Below, in pieces: positions 7,095 through 11,794 of a stretch of 16,139 nt of DNA. Position numbers and translations under genes: made by a program. The notes beneath the pieces are model-generated. The model did not search any database and was not told where the DNA came from. It saw nothing but the letters and a program-made list of their open reading frames with translations. The DNA is from Bacillota bacterium (lineage in GTDB: Bacteria; Bacillota; Dehalobacteriia; UBA4068), in the NCBI GenBank assembly GCA_030528765.1, contig JAUMYD010000022.1:1-16139 (forward strand), read 5' to 3'. Positions within the stretch are counted from its first letter, which is position 1. Each line of letters opens with the position of its first letter.

Positions 7095-7952
7095 ATGAGA
7101 CAGAAAAAATACATTTTATTGGGGGTATTGCTGATGTTGCTCTCTTTTCTGAGTGCCTGCAGGGAAGAGATCGAGATCACGGAAGTCCTGGCTTTCGATT
7201 TTTCCTGCTCGAATTCGATGGATCTCCTTTCCGCTGAGCGCTATTCTCTGGACTATACGGGTGAGTATTACATCGCCTTCGTGAAGCCTGCCCTCGTCCC
7301 GGAAAGTGAAGCCATCTACTGCACAGTGAACGAAAGCTTCGTCCGGGAGCTGGAAGAATTGCTCCGGAAATATGAGATCGGTAAATGGAACGGCTTCCAT
7401 AAGAGCAGCAAATTTGCCATGGATGGGGACAGTTTCCAGCTCAACATCCGGATGCAGGACGGCGACAGCCTGGAGGCCGACGGCTACATGAAACGGCCGA
7501 AAAATTACTCTTCCTTCGTCACAGAGCTGGCTGCACTTTTCGGTAAGCTGGAAGGCTCCAATGTAGAGATCCGGGAGATCGAATCCTTCGATTTTTATTA
7601 TTCCAACGGCTACGCGGCCTATTCGGATCAGGTCTATACGCTGGAATATGTGGATGGCGGCTACATAGCAAAAATCAAGCCTGCCTTTGTCCCGGAGGAA
7701 GAGGAACTCAGCTTCCCGGTGGAAGAAAGCTTCGCCCGGGAGCTGGAGGATTTGCTCCGGGAATATGAAATCGGTCGCTGGCATGGCTTCCAATGGAGCG
7801 ACTCCGGTGTGCTGGATGGGGATTTTTTCGGGCTGAGCGTTCGGATGCAGGGTGATACCCACATCCGTGCCAACGGCTATATGGCATGGCCCCGGAATTA
7901 CGGGGACTTTTCTGCGGCAGTGGAAGCACAGTTCGAGAAGCTGCGGGAATAA
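7095..7952 (+). CDS. Putative lipoprotein with two copies of an unrecognised ~130-residue domain
   Basis: The 285-residue product starts MRQKKYILLG, followed by a hydrophobic stretch and the lipobox LSAC with Cys at residue 22. It is therefore predicted to be exported, lipidated and anchored on the outer face of the membrane. The mature part is two tandem copies of one domain with a period of 131 residues, about 26-154 and 157-285. Shared landmarks are FDFxxSN, KPAxVPE, ESFxRELEDLLRxYEIGxW, GF near the centre, MDGD/LDGD and ADGYM/ANGYM before a PxNY ending. I do not recognise the family. The repeated acidic surface and the Trp/Tyr-rich core suggest a compact binding domain, but no catalytic motif is visible. 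An upstream ATG at 7044 is in frame but lacks a signal peptide and overlaps the -10 region. The gene is alone, between terminators. Confidence 0.85.
   Translation: MRQKKYILLGVLLMLLSFLSACREEIEITEVLAFDFSCSNSMDLLSAERYSLDYTGEYYIAFVKPALVPESEAIYCTVNESFVRELEELLRKYEIGKWNGFHKSSKFAMDGDSFQLNIRMQDGDSLEADGYMKRPKNYSSFVTELAALFGKLEGSNVEIREIESFDFYYSNGYAAYSDQVYTLEYVDGGYIAKIKPAFVPEEEELSFPVEESFARELEDLLREYEIGRWHGFQWSDSGVLDGDFFGLSVRMQGDTHIRANGYMAWPRNYGDFSAAVEAQFEKLRE
7170..7949 (+). repeat. Tandem intragenic duplication in the lipoprotein gene
   Basis: Two in-frame units of about 390 bases (7170-7556 and 7563-7949) are offset by 393 bases. The best conserved block, 7332-7388 against 7725-7781, matches at 49 of 57 bases by hand alignment. 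This similarity at DNA level suggests duplication within a gene rather than convergence. Confidence 0.85.
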
Positions 7953-8005
7953 AAAGACTGCCGGCTGCTTCGCCGTAAAAGCCAGCAGGGAGAAGCATAC
8001 AGAAA

Positions 8006-8048
8006 AAGCGCCGGGTGCAATTCAGACTCACCGGCGCTTCTCTTTTAT
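8006..8048. terminator. Bidirectional terminator between the lipoprotein gene and mscL
   Basis: AAGCGCCGGGTG (8006-8017) pairs with CACCGGCGCTT (8029-8039), with one bulged G. On the plus strand a T-rich tail follows from 8038 (TTCTCTTTT). On the minus strand the arm runs into five Ts, seen as AAAAA at 8003-8007. The converging genes stop at 7952 and 8076, so one element can serve both. Confidence 0.8.
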
Positions 8049-8075
8049 CTTTATACCTTCTCTTTTATTCTGCCT

Positions 8076-8555
8076 TTATTCCACAGGCTCCAGCGGCACT
8101 TCGGAAGTGCAGTGCGGGCAGCGGGTAGCTTCAATGGCGATCTCTGATTTGCAGAAGGGGCATTTCTTCGTGGTGGGGGCAGCTTCCTCCTCAGATTTAA
8201 AATGCAGCTTCTTCGCAGCAACATTCATGATCTTGATCATGGTGAAAATAACCAAAGCCATAAGTAAAAAATTGATGATGACCGTAATAAAAGAACCATA
8301 ATTCAGTGTGGCAGCGCCCACATTCTTGGCAGCAGCCAGTGTGGGGTATGTATTGCCATCCAGGGGAATGAACCACTCGGAGAAATCCAGCCCGCCGATG
8401 AGCCGGGAAATGACCGGCATGATGATATCATTGACCAGGGAGTCGATAATGCCCTTAAAGGCAGTACCGACGATCACGCCCACGGCCATATCCACCACAG
8501 AGCCACGGCTGATAAATTCCTTAAATTCCTGAATAAAACCTTTAACCATGCCCAT
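8076..8555 (-). CDS. mscL: Large-conductance mechanosensitive channel MscL with C-terminal zinc ribbon
   Basis: The protein of 159 residues forms a homo-oligomeric pore that opens under membrane tension to release solutes on osmotic downshock. MscL landmarks are clear: an N-terminal amphipathic helix (VKGFIQEFKEFISRG), first span with DMAVGVIVGTAFKGII near residues 22-37, the NDIIMPVI turn, a periplasmic loop with LNYGSFI, and a second span near 86-112 followed by KKL. The usual C-terminal helix is replaced or extended by a zinc ribbon with Cys 132, 135, 146 and 149 (CPFC and CPHC). Typical MscL is about 130-140 residues, so this tail is extra. GGAGG in AAAGGAGGAAGC supports the start at 8555 rather than the Met two codons later. 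It is monocistronic, between its own promoter and a shared terminator. Confidence 0.96.
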   Translation of the reverse strand: MGMVKGFIQEFKEFISRGSVVDMAVGVIVGTAFKGIIDSLVNDIIMPVISRLIGGLDFSEWFIPLDGNTYPTLAAAKNVGAATLNYGSFITVIINFLLMALVIFTMIKIMNVAAKKLHFKSEEEAAPTTKKCPFCKSEIAIEATRCPHCTSEVPLEPVE

Positions 8556-8647
8556 AGAAAGCTTCCTCCTTTATTTTTGCCGGGAGCCGGCTTTTTCGCA
8601 GGCAGGTAGTTCCAGCAAAAAACGGCTGAATCCCCACCGACAAGTCC

Positions 8648-8677
8648 AGTATACCACCATTTCGACAAGCAGAGCAA
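8648..8677 (-). promoter_or_regulatory. Extended -10 promoter of mscL
   Basis: On the minus strand TGGTATACT gives an extended -10, with the TATACT hexamer at 8648-8653. A weak -35 TTGCTC lies at 8672-8677, 18 bases away. The leader of about 85 bases contains a short GCCGG/CCGGC hairpin at 8579-8591 just before the ribosome binding site. Confidence 0.6.
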
Positions 8678-8730
8678 GCCCCGTCCCGGCAAACAGAAAG
8701 ATTTCTTCAAAAAAATCCGAAAGCTTCTAC

Positions 8731-8763
8731 AAAAAAGAGGACGGAAGCAATTCCGTCCTCTTT
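8731..8763 (-). terminator. Terminator of the sodium-pump decarboxylase operon
   Basis: GAGGACGGAA (8737-8746) pairs perfectly with TTCCGTCCTC (8751-8760) around a four-base loop, extended by AAA/TTT. On the minus strand it is followed by six Ts (AAAAAA at 8731-8736). It lies 23 bases beyond the small-subunit stop. Confidence 0.93.
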
Positions 8764-8785
8764 CATAGAGCCTTCAAAAGCGGGA

Positions 8786-8920
8786 TCATTCCCCTTCTTT
8801 TTTCTTTTCCGGCCATTTGTTCAGCAGCACCATGCAAAGGATGATGACGCAGGTAACGATGAAAATGCCCAGCATCCCCTTACCCATGATAGCCAATGCT
8901 TCAAAGAACAGTTCGTTCAT
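8786..8920 (-). CDS. Small OadG-like membrane subunit of a Na+-translocating decarboxylase
   Basis: An open frame of 44 codons begins at 8920 (MNELFFEALAIMGKGMLGIF) and ends at TGA 8786-8788. It has one predicted span at about residues 15-34 and a charged tail (KWPEKKKEGE). The pattern GKGMLGIF followed by an Ile/Val-rich span and LLN matches the N-terminal membrane anchor of OadG/MmdD-type gamma or delta subunits, which hold the membrane and catalytic parts of these pumps together. It lacks the longer Pro/Ala linker seen in full-length versions, so it may be an epsilon-like or minimal form. Its ribosome binding site AAAGGAGGA overlaps the oadB stop codon, with 15 bases between the genes, so translation is probably coupled. 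Confidence 0.8.
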   Translation of the reverse strand: MNELFFEALAIMGKGMLGIFIVTCVIILCMVLLNKWPEKKKEGE

Positions 8921-8935
8921 GCTGTGATCCTCCTT

Positions 8936-10057
8936 TTAGGCTACGAAAGTCAGGATCAGGCCGCCGGCGATTACGGAAGCGATCTGACCGGAGACGTTGG
9001 CACCGGTGGAATGCATCAGCAGGAAGTTCTGCGGATCCTCTGCCAGGCCCATTTTATGCACCACACGGGCAGACATGGGGAAGGCGGAGATGCCGGCAGC
9101 GCCGATCATGGGGTTGATCTTCTTCTTGCTGAAGAGATTCAGGAATTTAGCGAAAAGAACACCGCCGACGGTATCGAAAATGAAGGCAACCAGGCCCAGG
9201 CCCAGGATCATCAGTGTCTGCAGATTCAGGAAATCCTCTGCCTGCATACGGGCAGCGATGGTGATGCCCAAAAAGAGGGTGATCAAATTTGCCAGCACCT
9301 TCTGGGCGGTCTCGGAAAGATTATCCAAAACGCCGCATTCACGGATCAAATTGCCGAACATCAGGAAGCCCACCAGAGCAACACTGCGGGGCGCCACCAG
9401 CCCAGTGATCACGGTGATGATGATGGGGAAGAGGATACGCGTCCGCTTGCTGACATTTTTCTGCTCATAGGGCATGCGGATACGGCGTTCTTCCTTTGTG
9501 GTGATGGCGCGGATGACCGGGGGCTGCACGATGGGAACAAGGGCCATATAGGAATAGGCCGCCACGATGATCGGGCCGATATAGTTGGATTGCAGGAAAT
9601 TTGCCACAAAGATGGAAGTGGGGCCATCTGCCGCACCAATGATGGCGATAGAAGCAGCGTCATGCATCTCAAAGCCAAGCAACGTGGCCATGCACAGGGT
9701 AAAGAAAATACCGAACTGTGCAGCGGCGCCGAAAAGCATCAGCTTCGGATTGCTCAGCAAGGGGCCAAAATCGATCATGGCACCGATCCCCACGAAGAGA
9801 AGCAGCGGGAAAAGCTCATTGGCAATGCCCGCATTGAAAAGCAAATCGATTACGCCCAGCTCCTCCAGGCCATTATGGATCTGGGTCACAGCGCCGGACA
9901 TAGGCAGATTCACCAGAATGGCACCAAAGCCCATGGGCAGGAGCAATGTGGGTTCCATATTTTTGCGGATCGCCAGATAAATCAGTATTCCGCCGATGAT
10001 CCACATTACCACCTGCTGCCACTGCAATAGCAAGATATTCTCATATAATACTTGCAT
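8936..10057 (-). CDS. oadB: Sodium-ion-translocating decarboxylase, beta subunit (OadB/MmdB/GcdB family)
   Basis: The 373-residue integral membrane protein is the Na+ channel part of biotin-dependent decarboxylases, coupling decarboxylation of carboxybiotin to sodium export. Family signatures are intact. GAADGPTSIF places the essential Asp at residue 144 (equivalent to Asp203 of the Klebsiella protein, from knowledge of the family). TGANVSGQIASVIAGG near the C-terminus places the conserved Asn at 354. About nine to eleven hydrophobic segments are visible. GGAGGAAAG is 5 to 13 bases before ATG 10057. It is first in a two-gene operon with the OadG-like small protein. No carboxyltransferase (alpha) or biotin carrier is in the window, so the substrate (oxaloacetate, methylmalonyl-CoA, glutaconyl-CoA or malonate) cannot be assigned and the symbol denotes the family only. 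Confidence 0.95.
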   Translation of the reverse strand: MQVLYENILLLQWQQVVMWIIGGILIYLAIRKNMEPTLLLPMGFGAILVNLPMSGAVTQIHNGLEELGVIDLLFNAGIANELFPLLLFVGIGAMIDFGPLLSNPKLMLFGAAAQFGIFFTLCMATLLGFEMHDAASIAIIGAADGPTSIFVANFLQSNYIGPIIVAAYSYMALVPIVQPPVIRAITTKEERRIRMPYEQKNVSKRTRILFPIIITVITGLVAPRSVALVGFLMFGNLIRECGVLDNLSETAQKVLANLITLFLGITIAARMQAEDFLNLQTLMILGLGLVAFIFDTVGGVLFAKFLNLFSKKKINPMIGAAGISAFPMSARVVHKMGLAEDPQNFLLMHSTGANVSGQIASVIAGGLILTFVA

Positions 10058-10131
10058 GTAGTCTTTCCTCCACGATAAATTCCCCGATAAAAGCGGCGGG
10101 TCTCCTCGCCATCTGGCATCAGGGTAGGCAC

Positions 10132-10160
10132 ATTATAGCACAGAATCCAATAATGTGCAA
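10132..10160 (-). promoter_or_regulatory. Promoter of the oadB operon
   Basis: On the minus strand -35 TTGCAC (10155-10160) and a perfect -10 TATAAT (10132-10137) are separated by 17 bases. The leader would be about 70 bases to ATG 10057. It is among the best promoters in the window, consistent with a major energy-metabolism enzyme. Confidence 0.88.
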
Positions 10161-10178
10161 TTCATTTATTCCTATTGA

Positions 10179-10209
10179 AAGCAGGCCGCAAAATCAGCTC
10201 GGCCTGCTT
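10179..10209 (-). terminator. Probable terminator downstream of the RNA methyltransferase gene
   Basis: AAGCAGGCCG (10179-10188) pairs perfectly with CGGCCTGCTT (10200-10209) around 11 bases. On the minus strand only TTT follows before C, so the U tract is weak. It lies 80 bases after the methyltransferase stop and just upstream of the oadB -35, so it would shield that promoter from read-through. Confidence 0.65.
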
Positions 10210-10288
10210 CGCCGGAGAAATGCCCCGCCCCGGGCAAGCGGATGCAAGGGCCTCTCTGCTTCTTTTGTCGGCAGAGCAAAGCATCAGC

Positions 10289-11437
10289 TCACTGCTCCGC
10301 TGCAGGCCCGGCCGCATTGCCGAGATAGCTGTAGAACTGGCACTTCAGCATGCCGTTATAGAGCTTGCGCCGTTTATCCGCACTGCGGCCCCAGCATTCC
10401 TCAAAGCCGGAGTAAGCCGTCAGGATATGGAACTGCCAGCCGGGAGAAAGCCGCTCCACCGCCTGGGCCAGGCCCTGATAGAGGCGGGTGGTCTCCTCCC
10501 GCTCCAGCAAGCGGACACCATAAGGCGGATTCAGCAGCAGGCGCCCCACCGCTGCCCGACGATGGAATTTACAGGCATCTGCCACCTCAAAGCGGACGAT
10601 ATCCTCCACCTCTGCCCGGGCAGCATTTTTCTGGGCGATCCGGATGGCATGGGGGTTTATATCTCCACCCCAGATATTATACTCACCCTGATATTCCTTA
10701 TCCATGGCCTCTTCCGCGGCCCGGCTCCAGAGCTCTCCCGGCAGCCAGGGCCAGCGCTGTGCCGCAAAGCTGCGATCCAGCCCCGGGGCCCGGTTGCGAG
10801 CGATCATAGCCGCCTCAATGGGGATGGTCCCCGAACCACAGCAGGGGTCACAGAAAAGATCCTGCCCGTGGTAGCGGCTCAGCAGCACCAGGGCGGCAGC
10901 CAGGGTCTCCCGCAGGGGGGCGATGACACCGGCCTCCCGGTAGCCCCGCTTATGCAGGCCCGGGCCGCTGGTATCCAGCAGCATCGTCACCTGATTCCGC
11001 AGCAGGGCAAATTGGATCTGGTAGAGCGGGCCCTCCTCCGGCAGCTGCCGGCAGGCATAGGCCTGTCCCAGGCGCTCTGCCACGGCCTTCTTCACGATGG
11101 ATTGGCAGGCAGGCTCGGAGCTGAGCTGGGAATCCAGGCAGTGCCCCTTCACAGGGAAGGCCCCATCCCGGGGGATGAATGCTTCCCATTCCAGGGCCTT
11201 CACCCCTTCGAAAAGCTCGTCAAAGCTCCGGGCCGGAAAGCTGCCCAGCAGGAGCTGTACCCGCTCCCCTGTTCGCAGGTTGATATTCACCCGGGGGATA
11301 TCCTCCGGCCGGGCCAGCGCCTGCACACGGCCATTCTCCGCGCTGATCTTCTCCAGGCCCAGACGTTTCAGCTCATTCGCAGCCACGCTTTCCACACCAA
11401 AAAGGGTGGGAACAGCGATCCGCATTTTTTCCATCAT
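10289..11437 (-). CDS. THUMP-domain class I SAM-dependent RNA methyltransferase (RlmL N-terminal/YpsC family)
   Basis: This protein of 382 residues probably methylates a guanine in 23S rRNA or another structured RNA. The N-terminus (MRIAVPTLFGVESVAANELKRLGL) is the entry to a ferredoxin-like/THUMP module reaching to about residue 165. The Rossmann methyltransferase follows, with SAM motif I FCDPCCGSGTIPIE near 195-208, acidic motif GGDINPHAI, and catalytic motif IV NPPYG at 303-307, the NPPY typical of N2-guanine methyltransferases. Its length equals that of the YpsC/RlmL N-terminal half, without the RlmK domain. ATG 11437 is chosen over several in-frame starts, including 11548, because AGGAAGG lies 8 bases upstream and the family begins here. 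It is 114 bases downstream of the tRNA on the same strand, with a weak hairpin between. The exact target nucleotide is not deducible. Confidence 0.9.
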   Translation of the reverse strand: MMEKMRIAVPTLFGVESVAANELKRLGLEKISAENGRVQALARPEDIPRVNINLRTGERVQLLLGSFPARSFDELFEGVKALEWEAFIPRDGAFPVKGHCLDSQLSSEPACQSIVKKAVAERLGQAYACRQLPEEGPLYQIQFALLRNQVTMLLDTSGPGLHKRGYREAGVIAPLRETLAAALVLLSRYHGQDLFCDPCCGSGTIPIEAAMIARNRAPGLDRSFAAQRWPWLPGELWSRAAEEAMDKEYQGEYNIWGGDINPHAIRIAQKNAARAEVEDIVRFEVADACKFHRRAAVGRLLLNPPYGVRLLEREETTRLYQGLAQAVERLSPGWQFHILTAYSGFEECWGRSADKRRKLYNGMLKCQFYSYLGNAAGPAAEQ

Positions 11438-11508
11438 TCGATCCATCCTTCCTCTGCCGCAGACCGGACAGGGCAGCGCCAAACGCCGGAGGCGGCTGAA
11501 TACAGCAA

Positions 11509-11539
11509 ATCCGAACTCAGCGAAAAGGTGAGCTCGGAT
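11509..11539 (-). terminator. Hairpin after the tRNA, possible weak terminator or processing site
   Basis: On the minus strand ATCCGAGCTCA (11529-11539) pairs with TGAGTTCGGAT (11509-11519), with one G-U pair, around a nine-base loop. Only about three Ts follow, so termination would be partial. No separate promoter for the methyltransferase is evident, and transcripts from the tRNA promoter may read through into it. Confidence 0.45.
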
Positions 11540-11551
11540 CCTCTGCATATA

Positions 11552-11628
11552 TGGTGGGCCCTCAGGGATTCGAACCCTAGACCGTCCGGTTATGAGCCGG
11601 ATGCTCTAACCAACTGAGCTAAGGGCCC
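11552..11628 (-). tRNA. tRNA with CAU anticodon (Met elongator or lysidine-modified Ile2)
   Basis: The 77-base minus-strand gene folds fully. Acceptor GGGCCCT pairs with AGGGCCC, the D-arm is GCTC/GAGC with AGTTGGTTA, the anticodon stem TCCGG/CCGGA holds loop CTCATAA with CAT, and the T-arm is TAGGG-TTCGAAT-CCCTG. Discriminator A and an encoded CCA complete it. Position 1 is paired, so it is not the usual initiator tRNA-Met with a mismatched first pair. CAU is read by elongator Met or, after lysidine modification by TilS, by Ile2. The C-G pairs at acceptor positions 4 and 5 and the GGCTCATAACC loop resemble Ile2. Confidence 0.95.
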
Positions 11629-11643
11629 CTTTCGGTGAAATAT

Positions 11644-11672
11644 AGTATAACACATTCCCCAGGGGAAGGCAA
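11644..11672 (-). promoter_or_regulatory. Promoter of the tRNA gene
   Basis: On the minus strand -35 TTGCCT (11667-11672) and -10 TATACT (11644-11649) are separated by 17 bases, and the tRNA 5' end is about 16 bases after the -10. This close spacing is usual for stable RNA genes. Confidence 0.82.
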
Positions 11673-11722
11673 GGAAATTTCCGTATTTCCGGGCCGTGGC
11701 AGGCGCAGCCGTGAAAAGGGGG

Positions 11723-11757
11723 AAAAAAGAGGAGCTCCCGAATGGGAGCCCCTCTTT
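11723..11757 (-). terminator. Terminator of the SLH protein gene
   Basis: On the minus strand GAGGGGCTCCC (11744-11754) pairs with GGGAGCTCCTC (11729-11739), with one mismatch, around a four-base loop. Six Ts follow (AAAAAA at 11723-11728). It lies about 40 bases after the stop codon. Confidence 0.9.
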
Positions 11758-11794
11758 CGCTGCAAACAAGTTGCAGATTCAAATCGGAAAAGAC

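Noticed and set aside
8579..8597. GCCGG-GAG-CCGGC followed by TTTTT on the plus strand, resembling a terminator
   Set aside because: The stem is only five pairs with a three-base loop, and no plus-strand gene lies upstream of it. It is more likely a small hairpin in the mscL leader.
8924..10030. A 368-codon plus-strand frame opposite oadB
   Set aside because: OadB motifs are complete on the minus strand. The opposite translation is a His/Gln/Asp-rich mirror without domains.
10175..11617. A 480-codon plus-strand frame opposite the methyltransferase and reaching into the tRNA
   Set aside because: It runs across a tRNA gene and a terminator, and its sequence mirrors the THUMP methyltransferase codons.
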